Assembly: GCA_002348385.1 (NCBI GenBank)
Contig: DEBD01000022.1
Location: 5,397 to 18,105 of the forward strand
Source: Gammaproteobacteria bacterium UBA2965
GTDB lineage: Bacteria > Pseudomonadota > Gammaproteobacteria > Pseudomonadales > Azotimanducaceae
Length of the DNA stretch: 12,709 bases
Direction: 5' to 3'
Shown here: in pieces, positions 1 through 6,731 of the stretch
Numbering within the stretch: position 1 is the stretch's first letter
How the letters are laid out: each line of letters starts with the position of its first letter
Notes under the pieces: generated by a model
What the model was told of the DNA's origin: nothing
What the model saw: the letters and a program-made list of their open reading frames with translations, nothing else
Databases searched by the model: none
Translations under genes and position numbers: made by a program

Positions 1-42
1 ATATGGTTGAAGCCACCTTGGCACACTGGGGAGGAACCAGCA

Positions 43-204
43 ATGCGGTTCGACGACAGCGTGGTCCTCATCACCGGCGCCGGCCACGGTCTAGGCGCAG
101 CATTCGCTCGCTGCATCGCGGGCGCGGGCTCGAAAGACGCCTCTAGTTCAACAACCGCGACGGTATCGAATACCAAGTGGTTCACTACGCCTGGCGTCGA
201 ATAG
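43..204 (+). pseudogene. Truncated SDR N-terminus (remnant)
   Basis: The ATG at 43 has a good Shine-Dalgarno (GGGGAGGA, about 7 bases upstream). It opens a frame whose first ~31 residues are a classical short-chain dehydrogenase start: a beta strand followed by the NAD(P)-binding motif TGAGHGLG at residues 11-18, then an alpha helix ending GAGSK. The frame then turns into Ser/Thr-rich sequence with no SDR character and stops after 53 residues, against about 250-300 for the family. The second beta strand, NNAG motif and YxxxK catalytic pair are all missing. The sequence shows an SDR 5' end joined to unrelated DNA, so a deletion or recombination scar is inferred near base 135. It lies just upstream of an intact SDR but is not simply its duplicate, because the N-terminal sequences differ. 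It is very unlikely to be functional. Confidence 0.6.
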
Positions 205-284
205 CCCGCCCCAGGCCTCAACGACATATAGCCGCTTCCACCGGTTTGTAGGTAGGATGCGGGCTTTGACGGGGAGCATCGATC

Positions 285-1055
285 TTGAACAGGTTCGATC
301 TGGGCGGCAAGCACGTCGCCATCACCGGGGCGTCTTCCGGTTTCGGCCACCACTTTGCCGGCACACTGGCCGAAGCAGGCGCCAAGGTCTCGCTGGGCGC
401 ACGCCGCGAAGACAAGCTCGCGGCGCGCGTGGCGGAAATCGAGGCCGCCGGTGGTCGTGCCGTGAGCATGGCGCTCGACGTGACCGATGCGGGCAGCGTC
501 GATGCTTTCCTTAACGATGCAGAAACCGCACACGGCCCGATTGACGTGCTCATCAACAACGCAGGTGTAGAGTCCGGCGCCAAGACCTATGTAACGATCG
601 ACGAGGACGATTGGGATCGCGTGCTGGACACCAACCTGAAAGGCGCGTGGATGATGGCGAAGAACTACACCCAGCGGGTGATAGACGGCGGTCGCGAGGG
701 CGGCAATATCATCAACATCTCCTCCATCACGGACCGTCGCACCCTCAAGGGCCAATTCCCTTACGCCGTGTCGAAAGGGGCCCTAACCCGCCTGACCGAA
801 GTGATGGCACTGGAAGCCGCCCGCTACGGCATTCGCGTCAACGCCCTGGCGCCTGGCTACGTCCTCACCGACGTCAGTCGAGTGCTGTTGGAGAGCGACC
901 GCGCCCCCGAGTTCGTGAAAGGCATTCCCATGCGCCGCTTCGGTGAGTTTTCCGACCTGGATGGACCGCTCCTGCTGCTTGCCTCCGACGCTTCCGCGTA
1001 CATGACCGGCTCCGTGATCGTGATCGACGGTGGCCACGTGTGCGCGTCACTGTGA
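285..1055 (+). CDS. SDR family NAD(P)-dependent oxidoreductase
   Basis: A 256-residue classical short-chain dehydrogenase/reductase. These cytosolic enzymes interconvert alcohols and ketones with NAD(P)H. Visible landmarks are the cofactor motif TGASSGFG (14-21), the NNAG motif (91-94), the tetrad Asn117, Ser147, Tyr160 and Lys164 (YAVSK), and the PG motif at 190-191. The second beta strand is followed by Arg-Arg (40-41) rather than Asp, which in this family usually favours NADP. The C-terminus carries the typical VIDGG segment. The start is TTG at 285, chosen because GGGGAG lies 8 bases upstream and the Rossmann fold then begins at the expected distance; no in-frame ATG fits. It is the first gene of a compact operon, 21 bases ahead of an epoxide hydrolase, so it may oxidise a diol or hydroxy product of that pathway. 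The exact substrate is unknown. Confidence 0.92.
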   Translation: MNRFDLGGKHVAITGASSGFGHHFAGTLAEAGAKVSLGARREDKLAARVAEIEAAGGRAVSMALDVTDAGSVDAFLNDAETAHGPIDVLINNAGVESGAKTYVTIDEDDWDRVLDTNLKGAWMMAKNYTQRVIDGGREGGNIINISSITDRRTLKGQFPYAVSKGALTRLTEVMALEAARYGIRVNALAPGYVLTDVSRVLLESDRAPEFVKGIPMRRFGEFSDLDGPLLLLASDASAYMTGSVIVIDGGHVCASL

Positions 1056-1076
1056 CTACTCCATAGGCCAATCCCG

Positions 1077-2216
1077 ATGACTGCAATTAAACCATTTTCA
1101 ATTCATGTCGCTGACTCCGATCTACAAGACCTGGACCAGCGGCTGGCGCTAGCGCGTTTTCCGGAGAAGGAAACCCCCCACGATTGGTCACAGGGTGTGC
1201 CGCTGGAATACATGCGCGAGGTAGTGGACTACTGGCGCGACGACTACGACTGGCGCCGAGCCGAGTCACGCATCAATGCATTCGATCAGTTCACCGCGGA
1301 AATAGACGGGCTCGACATCCATTTTCTGCACGTGCGCTCGGAAGAACCCAACGCGCTGCCACTGGTACTCACTCATGGCTGGCCGGGATCCATCGTCGAG
1401 TTTCTCAAGGTCATCGAACCCCTGACCAACCCAGCGGCCCACGGTGGCGATAGCGGCGATGCCTTTCATGTGGTTTGCCCCGCCCTACCCGGCTACGGCT
1501 TTTCCGGCAAACCCGCCGGTACCGGTTGGGGCGTTGAGAAGATCGCTAGTACCTGGGCCGTTCTGATGGAAAGCCTGGGATACGACCGCTACGTGGCCCA
1601 GGGCGGAGATTGGGGATCGGCGGTCACCACTGCCCTTGGTGTAGCAGATCCAAAACATTGCGCCGCTATCCACCTCAACATGGTATCCGCCTTCCCCGAC
1701 CCCGACACGATGGACAACCTCACTGAACTGGAGCAGGGCGCCATTGCCGCGCTGAAGCACTACCAGGATTGGGATTCAGGCTACTCCAAGCAACAGAGCA
1801 CACGACCCCAGACCCTGGGCTATGCTCTGGTGGACTCTCCGGTGGGCCAGGCGGCCTGGATTCTCGAGAAGTTCTGGGCATGGACGGACTGCGACGGGCA
1901 CCCGGAAAACGTGCTCAGCCGCGATGAGATGCTGGACAATATCATGCTCTACTGGCTTACCAGCAGCGGCGCCTCATCTGCGCGCCTGTATTGGGAGAGC
2001 TTCGGATCCTTCGGCGCCACGAAAGAAATCACTACCCCCACGGGTTGCAGCATCTTCCCCAAGGAGATAGCACGCTGCTCGCGCCGCTGGGCGGAAAAGC
2101 GCTACACCAACATCATCCATTGGAACGAGTTGGACAAAGGCGGCCATTTCGCCGCCTTCGAACAGCCGGAGTTGTTCGTAGGCGAAGTGCGCAACTGCTT
2201 CCGCCAGGTGCGCTGA
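1077..2216 (+). CDS. Epoxide hydrolase, microsomal type (alpha/beta hydrolase)
   Basis: A 379-residue epoxide hydrolase of the microsomal/EphA-like group. It would open an epoxide to a vicinal diol through an ester intermediate on an aspartate. The first ~110 residues match the EHN lid-type N-terminal domain (DWR..E..IN.F.QF pattern), followed by an alpha/beta hydrolase fold. Landmarks are the oxyanion-hole motif HGWPGS (100-105), the nucleophile Asp178 in GGDWGS, candidate proton-donor tyrosines Tyr236 and Tyr305, a probable acid Glu330 in FPKE and the catalytic His357 in GGHFAAFE. All key residues are present and the length is normal. Unlike the mammalian enzyme it has no N-terminal membrane anchor, so it should be soluble. 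It sits between an SDR and acetoacetyl-CoA synthetase with tiny gaps, which indicates co-transcription. The natural epoxide could be a terpene, steroid or fatty-acid derivative. Confidence 0.93.
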   Translation: MTAIKPFSIHVADSDLQDLDQRLALARFPEKETPHDWSQGVPLEYMREVVDYWRDDYDWRRAESRINAFDQFTAEIDGLDIHFLHVRSEEPNALPLVLTHGWPGSIVEFLKVIEPLTNPAAHGGDSGDAFHVVCPALPGYGFSGKPAGTGWGVEKIASTWAVLMESLGYDRYVAQGGDWGSAVTTALGVADPKHCAAIHLNMVSAFPDPDTMDNLTELEQGAIAALKHYQDWDSGYSKQQSTRPQTLGYALVDSPVGQAAWILEKFWAWTDCDGHPENVLSRDEMLDNIMLYWLTSSGASSARLYWESFGSFGATKEITTPTGCSIFPKEIARCSRRWAEKRYTNIIHWNELDKGGHFAAFEQPELFVGEVRNCFRQVR

Positions 2217-2220
2217 GACG

Positions 2221-4167
2221 GTGACCGAACCGCTGTGGACCCCAGGGGCGGATCGCGCGGCAGGCACCAACCTCGCCCGCTTCTCCCGTTACGCGGCCGA
2301 CCGCCACCGACTGGATCTTGGCGACTACGCCGACCTGCACCGCTGGTCGGTGGAGGAACCCGGCCAGTTCTGGCAGGACGTGTGGGATTTCTCGGGGGTC
2401 GTGGCACACCAGAATGCAGACCAGGTCGTCGAGGGTTTTGAGCAGTTCCCAGGCGCTCGTTGGTTTCCGGGCGCACGCCTGAACTTTGCCGAAAACCTGC
2501 TGCGCTACCGAGACGACGCGCCCGCGCTGATTTCCGTCATGGAAACCGGGCAACGTACGCAGATCTCCTACGCGGAGCTATTCGATGCCACCAGTTCCAT
2601 CGCCGCATGGCTGGAGGGCTTCATTCAGCCCGGCGACCGGGTAGCCGGATGGTTACCGAATGCGGCAGAAGCCGTAATCGGCATGCTGGCCACCACCGCT
2701 TTGGGCGGCGTGTGGTCATCGTGCTCGCCGGATTTCGGATCCGAAGGCGCGCTGGATAGATTCGGGCAGATTCAACCGCGCGTGTTAATCGCGTGTGACG
2801 GGTACCACTACGGCGGAAAAACGTTTCCAACTGTTGACAAGGTCATCGACGTTGCCAGGCAGATCGAGTCCATCGAAGCGGTGCTCTGGGTGAGCGCAAT
2901 CAACGAGCCGATGAACACCGCGGGAGCCTGGCAGAACGCATCGTTCGCCGCCCTGCTTGAGGCGCCAGCAGCACCGGTTCAATTTGTGCAACGCAAGTTC
3001 GACGATCCGCTGTACGTGATGTATTCCTCCGGCACCACCGGCAAGCCCAAGTGCATCGTGCACGGCATCGGCGGGACGCTTATTCAGCATCTGAAGGAAC
3101 ATCGCCTGCACGTGGACCTCGCCCGGGGCGAGCGTCTGTTCTTCTTTACTACATGCGGTTGGATGATGTGGAACTGGCTGGTGAGCGGTTTGGCCACCGG
3201 AGCAACCGTAGTGCTCTACGACGGCTCTCCTTTCCACCCCCAGCCTACCGCCTTGCTGGACCTGGCCGACGAAGAATTGGTAAACGTCTTTGGCGTGAGC
3301 GCCAAGTACCTGTCTGCGCTGCAAAAGGCAGGCGTGGTGCCACGCCGCTCCCACGACCTGGGATCGGTGCGCTGCGTGCTCTCTACCGGCTCACCCCTTA
3401 CCCAGGAAGGCTTCCGTTACGTCTACGAGGACGTCAAGGCTGACGTGCACCTGGCCTCCATCTCAGGAGGCACCGACATCCTGGGTTGCTTCGTTCTGGG
3501 CAACCCCGCGGTACCGGTCTGGGAGAACGAGATCCAGTGCGCCGCGCTGGGCATGGCGGTCGACGTCTGGGACGAACACGGTCAGCCCCTGCGCGGCGCC
3601 AAGGGCGAACTGGTGTGCACGCAACCCATGCCCAGCTGCCCTATCGGCTTCTGGGACGACCCGAACGACGAGAAGTTTCTGGACGCGTACTTCCGGCGTT
3701 TCCCGGGCATATGGACCCACGGAGATTTCGCCGAGATCACCGACCACGGCGGCTTCATCATCCATGGCCGCAGCGACGCCGTACTCAACCCGGGCGGGGT
3801 GCGCATCGGCACCGCCGAGATCTACGCCCAAGTGGAGCAGTTCGAGCACATCGCAGATGCCATCTGCGTGGGTCAGGACTGGGAGGGCGACACCCGGGTC
3901 ATACTCTTCATCGTCATGCAGTCAGGCCGCACACTAGACGACGAACTCGCGCAATCTATCCGTCAGCGCATCCGCGAAAAGGCGTCCCCGCGTCACATGC
4001 CGGCCAAGATCATTGCGGTGCCGGACATTCCCCGCACGCTGAGTGGCAAGATCGTGGAGCTGGCGGTGCGGGAGGTCATCCATGGGCGCCCAGTGAAGAA
4101 CACGTCGGCGCTGGCGAACCCGGAAGCGCTGACGTACTTCAAGGACCTGGCGGAACTAAGCGGCTAG
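2221..4167 (+). CDS. aacS: Acetoacetyl-CoA synthetase (acetoacetate-CoA ligase)
   Basis: A 648-residue ANL-superfamily adenylating enzyme that converts acetoacetate, ATP and CoA to acetoacetyl-CoA, AMP and pyrophosphate in the cytosol. The N-terminus (LW.P near residue 5, then an aromatic-rich FWQDVWDFSGV segment) and overall length are those of acetoacetyl-CoA synthetase rather than acetyl-CoA synthetase. Core motifs are the phosphate loop YSSGTTGKPK (268-277), SGGTDI (415-420), the hinge region GRSDAVLNPGG (516-526) and the catalytic lysine Lys610 in LSGK. The start is GTG at 2221, four bases after the epoxide hydrolase stop. The Shine-Dalgarno is weak, so translational coupling is likely. 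Context suggests it rescues acetoacetate released by leucine, terpenoid or ring-degradation pathways. Activity on other beta-keto or short acids cannot be excluded. Confidence 0.93.
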   Translation: MTEPLWTPGADRAAGTNLARFSRYAADRHRLDLGDYADLHRWSVEEPGQFWQDVWDFSGVVAHQNADQVVEGFEQFPGARWFPGARLNFAENLLRYRDDAPALISVMETGQRTQISYAELFDATSSIAAWLEGFIQPGDRVAGWLPNAAEAVIGMLATTALGGVWSSCSPDFGSEGALDRFGQIQPRVLIACDGYHYGGKTFPTVDKVIDVARQIESIEAVLWVSAINEPMNTAGAWQNASFAALLEAPAAPVQFVQRKFDDPLYVMYSSGTTGKPKCIVHGIGGTLIQHLKEHRLHVDLARGERLFFFTTCGWMMWNWLVSGLATGATVVLYDGSPFHPQPTALLDLADEELVNVFGVSAKYLSALQKAGVVPRRSHDLGSVRCVLSTGSPLTQEGFRYVYEDVKADVHLASISGGTDILGCFVLGNPAVPVWENEIQCAALGMAVDVWDEHGQPLRGAKGELVCTQPMPSCPIGFWDDPNDEKFLDAYFRRFPGIWTHGDFAEITDHGGFIIHGRSDAVLNPGGVRIGTAEIYAQVEQFEHIADAICVGQDWEGDTRVILFIVMQSGRTLDDELAQSIRQRIREKASPRHMPAKIIAVPDIPRTLSGKIVELAVREVIHGRPVKNTSALANPEALTYFKDLAELSG

Positions 4168-4304
4168 CGCAGCGGCGTCAAATTGACAAGTCGATAAACA
4201 CAGACGACAAGGAATCCCACGCCCTTTTCTGCCAGCCAGCCCACGCAAAACCCGATAGCCGGCCGGGGGCGCCTTCGAATCTTCAAACGAGCCGGCGCGC
4301 AACG
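4168..4304. other. Convergent intergenic region with weak hairpin
   Basis: This 137-base gap separates the end of aacS (+) from the end of the selenoprotein gene (-). No gene is visible in it. A possible stem pairs GCGCC (4269-4273) with GGCGC (4294-4298), with a short inner TCG/CGA pairing. It could end transcription from either side, but neither strand has a clear T-run after it, so a factor-independent terminator is not demonstrated. Confidence 0.4.
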
Positions 4305-4820
4305 TCATGTCAGCGCGGCGATTACCTCCTCGATTACCTCATCGGCCAGCTGACGCATCTCGTCGTCAGTGCGATCCTGGATGGGATGGCGCACGAAGCA
4401 CCGCTTGGCGTCGTCCATACCCAACGCCTTGGCTTGGGTTTCCGCCGCGTCGGCGAACTCAGACGAAGCGATCGACACCGAGGGCTTACCTTGGATCTCG
4501 AACCATACCGTGTCATGCAAACTGCACGTGGTACAGGAGCCTCAGTCGGCTAGACCCTCGATGATGAAGTCGTTGCCCCGGGCGATCTCGGCCCGCAGGT
4601 CATCGGGTGCCGGTTTGGTGAAAGTGGGCTTGGCGTATCGATTCACCGTAATGCCTGGCAGGCGATCCTGCAGCAGCGCCTCCAGTCGGTCGAGCAACAC
4701 GTTGCCCCGGGGCTTGGAAATATCCAGCAATGCCACGTTGCCTGTAATGCTCCCGCTGCGCAGCGTGAGCTGGCGATGCACCGGCTCCCGCTCGTCGGTG
4801 GGATCCAAAATGGTGGTCAT
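4305..4820 (-). CDS. UGSC-family selenoprotein (in-frame TGA = Sec93)
   Basis: A 171-residue protein read through one in-frame TGA (4542-4544) as selenocysteine 93. The active site reads Sec-Gly-Ser-Cys-Thr-Thr-Cys (93-99), the motif that names the UGSC (seleno)protein family; its function is not established. The sequence on both sides of the TGA is continuous family-like protein: an N-terminal half ending FIIEGLAD and a C-terminal half with VWFEIQGKPSVSIASSEF. The layout (UxxCxxC, then E-I-x-G-x-P, then a hydrophobic strand, then HP and a charged C-terminal helix) resembles the C-terminal part of GrdB/PrdB of glycine and D-proline reductase; this is inferred from memory of those families. 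The ATG at 4820 has a strong Shine-Dalgarno and lies 3 bases after the 531-residue thioredoxin-fusion gene, implying a coupled operon. A bSECIS-like hairpin follows the TGA. The final stop is also TGA. Production would need SelA/SelB/SelC/SelD, which are not in this window. Confidence 0.88.
4503..4536 (-). promoter_or_regulatory. Bacterial SECIS-like hairpin
   Basis: In the mRNA sense, the sequence right after the TGA folds into a two-part stem. The lower stem is CUGUACC with GGUAUGG (two G-U wobbles), followed by an asymmetric internal loop (A against ACAC). The upper stem is CGUGCA with UGCAUG (one G-U), closed by the apical loop GUU. Nineteen bases separate the UGA from the loop, and the first loop base is G. 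These match the known bacterial SECIS rules: a small apical loop with G in its first two positions, about 16-37 bases from the UGA. It would recruit SelB with Sec-tRNA. The fold was found by eye and no energy was calculated. Confidence 0.75.
4542..4544 (-). other. Selenocysteine codon (recoded TGA)
   Basis: TGA in frame between GAC (Asp92) and GGC-TCC-TGT (Gly-Ser-Cys). Coding character, family similarity and frame continue unbroken on both sides. No good start or ribosome site lies just downstream that would make the second half a separate gene; the nearest in-frame start-type codon is a TTG at 4520 with no Shine-Dalgarno, and using it would lose the GSCTTC motif. Confidence 0.88.
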
Positions 4821-4823
4821 GGG

Positions 4824-6419
4824 TTACACCTCCTCAATTTTCCGGGATACCGACATCGAGCCGATCTCACCAGTTGCCCAACCATGGAACGCGCCCGAGA
4901 ACTTGCCTGCTTCGGACCCGGCCACGGTGATATGAATACTCTCTGCACTGCGGAATTTCGGCAATTCCCGATCGAGATCTTGCTCGCTCATCTGGGCGGT
5001 TGCCGCCTGCTTGAAGCCTACACCAGAATCCGCGTCGGCCACCAAATCCCGAATCGGACGCGCGGTGACCTGCTGGATCCGGTCGCGGATGTCGGCCTTG
5101 CTGTAGCCATCGGTCATCAGCGTATCGACGTGCTCGGGACAGATCACCATGAGCACCTCGGTAGCGTAGTGCGCTTTGGGGTGGAACGCGCTTTCCAGAC
5201 ACATCCCGAAGCTACCAGCGAGCTGCGCCGCCGCCCGGCTATCCTGGTCCACCATGAGTGTGGGGCCGCTGGTCATGGCGAAAACGGTCACTACCGAGTC
5301 TTCCGCGTCGAAGCCGCGTTCCACATGCAGCGGCGTCCAGGGGTTGCGCTCTTCCCACTCCGCAAAACACATGGTGAACTTTCCCGGATTGCCAAGGGTG
5401 GAACGTTCGGTTCCGCCGGGCTTGGCACCACCTACGTTGCGCACGACGAGCCGTAGCGCCCGCCCTATGGTCGCGCTGGCGCGACAACCCTGGCCCAACA
5501 CGCCCAGCTTCATGTTCATGCCCAGGCGATGCCGAATCGGCCCGTTCACCACCATCAGTGGGCTGGCGCCCATCGTGGTGGCCATGACCCCGTGGATGTT
5601 GAACTCGTTCGTGCACACTGCTTCCACGGCAGCGAGAATCACCGGCATATACTCGGGCTTACAGCCCGCCATCACCGCGTTGATGGCGATCTTCTCTACC
5701 GTGGCGTCACCCATATTGGGCGGCATCACGGCTACCACCTCCTGGGGATCACGGCGCGTGCCGCTCAACATGCGTATGACCCGCTCGGGCGTTGGCGGAA
5801 CCAAAGGCAGGCCGTCGCTGAAGCCCTGGTCGAACATGAACTCGAACTCGTCGTCGAGGTCAGCCACCTCGATGCGTCGCGCCCGTAGCGGGCTGTTTTC
5901 AGCCTCCGCTTCAAGACGCGGCGCGATGAGCGGATCCACTGATAGTGATCCGCACCCGGGACGCCACTCCGGGAGCTGCGCCCACTCCAGTTGCGGCCCC
6001 GCGATGCTAGATTCTCCCGCAAGTTGTCCGCACAAGGCCTGCCATTCGTCACGCACGAATCCCACCAGGGTCTGCTCCACCGCACCGTCGCTGTCGCAAA
6101 GCATGAGCGTGGGGACGGTGTCGATGTCGGCGGCGAAAGAAACCTTCAGGCTGGAGTCGTCCAGCAGCGGGAACGCGGGCGAATGGTGCTCTACCAGCTT
6201 GGCATTGCCGTGCGCCGTCTGCCCCGCCACGAAGAAATCGATCTGGCCCGAAAACGCAGCGTAAATGGCGTCCACTACGGGAATCACCTCGTTGCAGGTC
6301 GGACAATCCTCCTTTAGGAAACACACGATGGATCGACGAGCGCTGGGAAAGGTGTGCGATACCCCCGCGGCATCCTCCAGTAGAAATGCTGGCAGTGCGT
6401 TTGCCATACGCGATCCCAT
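4824..6419 (-). CDS. Thioredoxin-like domain fused to UGSC-associated domain
   Basis: A 531-residue protein whose gene precedes the UGSC selenoprotein gene. Residues ~5-135 form a thioredoxin/peroxiredoxin-like domain with a CPTC redox pair (Cys39, Cys42) and the cis-proline motif TVPT (101-104). A linker carrying PGCGS (154-158) leads to a large domain (~185-531) containing FSDGLPLVPPTPERV, GDATVEKIAINAV, Gly-rich stretches and GGAKPGGTERS. I cannot assign that domain to a named enzyme. No signal peptide or membrane segment is evident, so it should be cytosolic. The stop is 3 bases before the selenoprotein ATG, so the products probably act together, with the CPTC domain a natural reductant for the partner's Sec-Cys bond. 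The start at 6419 has GAGG unusually close (4 bases); Met5 at 6407 is an equally good start. Its coding strand is opposite to both flanking genes. Confidence 0.85.
   Translation of the reverse strand: MGSRMANALPAFLLEDAAGVSHTFPSARRSIVCFLKEDCPTCNEVIPVVDAIYAAFSGQIDFFVAGQTAHGNAKLVEHHSPAFPLLDDSSLKVSFAADIDTVPTLMLCDSDGAVEQTLVGFVRDEWQALCGQLAGESSIAGPQLEWAQLPEWRPGCGSLSVDPLIAPRLEAEAENSPLRARRIEVADLDDEFEFMFDQGFSDGLPLVPPTPERVIRMLSGTRRDPQEVVAVMPPNMGDATVEKIAINAVMAGCKPEYMPVILAAVEAVCTNEFNIHGVMATTMGASPLMVVNGPIRHRLGMNMKLGVLGQGCRASATIGRALRLVVRNVGGAKPGGTERSTLGNPGKFTMCFAEWEERNPWTPLHVERGFDAEDSVVTVFAMTSGPTLMVDQDSRAAAQLAGSFGMCLESAFHPKAHYATEVLMVICPEHVDTLMTDGYSKADIRDRIQQVTARPIRDLVADADSGVGFKQAATAQMSEQDLDRELPKFRSAESIHITVAGSEAGKFSGAFHGWATGEIGSMSVSRKIEEV
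4828..4835 (-). promoter_or_regulatory. Strong Shine-Dalgarno for the selenoprotein gene
   Basis: GAGGAGGT on the - strand, seven bases before the ATG at 4820 and overlapping the last codons of the upstream 531-residue gene. It fixes the selenoprotein start and indicates tight translational coupling of the two genes. Confidence 0.85.
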
Positions 6420-6731
6420 GTGCCCTCAACCCGCCCGAATGTAGCGCAGTTCAAGGAGCAGCAACAGCCCGCGTAAGGTAACCAACCGACCAATTCCGCC
6501 GTATTGTCGCCAACCGATCGCGCGGTCGCAGGGGCGTGCATATACTTTTGCAATCACTGACAACGCCTTAGTGCAGTTTCGAGGCAGCAACCGGGCAGGC
6601 GCTGAAGTCCGATGCAGCCTGCCGCTGAGGGCCTTTGCATTGCTCCCCCGATCCTGACTACCATCCGCACCCGGCCACGGGGACCGCACCCGCCGTTACC
6701 CCAAAGCATAGGTAAAATTCGAAGGTATCCA
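6420..6731. other. Divergent intergenic region, 312 bases
   Basis: This separates the thioredoxin-fusion/selenoprotein operon (-) from the acyl-CoA dehydrogenase (+) and should hold both promoters, though I see no convincing -35/-10 pair on either strand. Visible structure: a direct repeat CCAACCGA (6482-6489 and 6510-6517, 28 bases apart), and a 7-base inverted repeat GGCAGGC/GCCTGCC (6594-6600, 6617-6623). The area 6541-6555 is AT-richer than its surroundings. An open frame from 6612 runs into the dehydrogenase but is Pro/Arg-rich and looks non-coding. Confidence 0.5.

Noticed and set aside
4305..4307. Second selenocysteine at the terminal TGA of the UGSC gene
   Set aside because: Reading on gives a basic, non-family sequence until a TAG within aacS, and the protein already has a complete C-terminal helix.
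4305..4520. A separate 71-residue gene starting at TTG 4520
   Set aside because: No Shine-Dalgarno, and it would start after the GSCTTC motif. It is the C-terminal half of the selenoprotein.
3486..4553. 355-codon + strand frame across the aacS 3' end and the selenoprotein region
   Set aside because: Arg/Pro/Gly-rich shadow frame that overlaps two well-supported genes.
5176..6264. Long + strand open frame (362 codons) antisense to the thioredoxin-fusion gene
   Set aside because: Ser/Arg-rich composition with no motifs; it is a shadow of the high-GC gene on the other strand.
6482..6517. Direct repeat CCAACCGA as a regulator binding site
   Set aside because: Only two 8-base copies and no identified regulator, so it is noted in the intergenic entry but not claimed as an operator.
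6612..6731. Upstream ATG extending the first acyl-CoA dehydrogenase by 40 residues
   Set aside because: The extension is Pro/Arg-rich, lacks family similarity, and ATG 6732 has a proper ribosome site.
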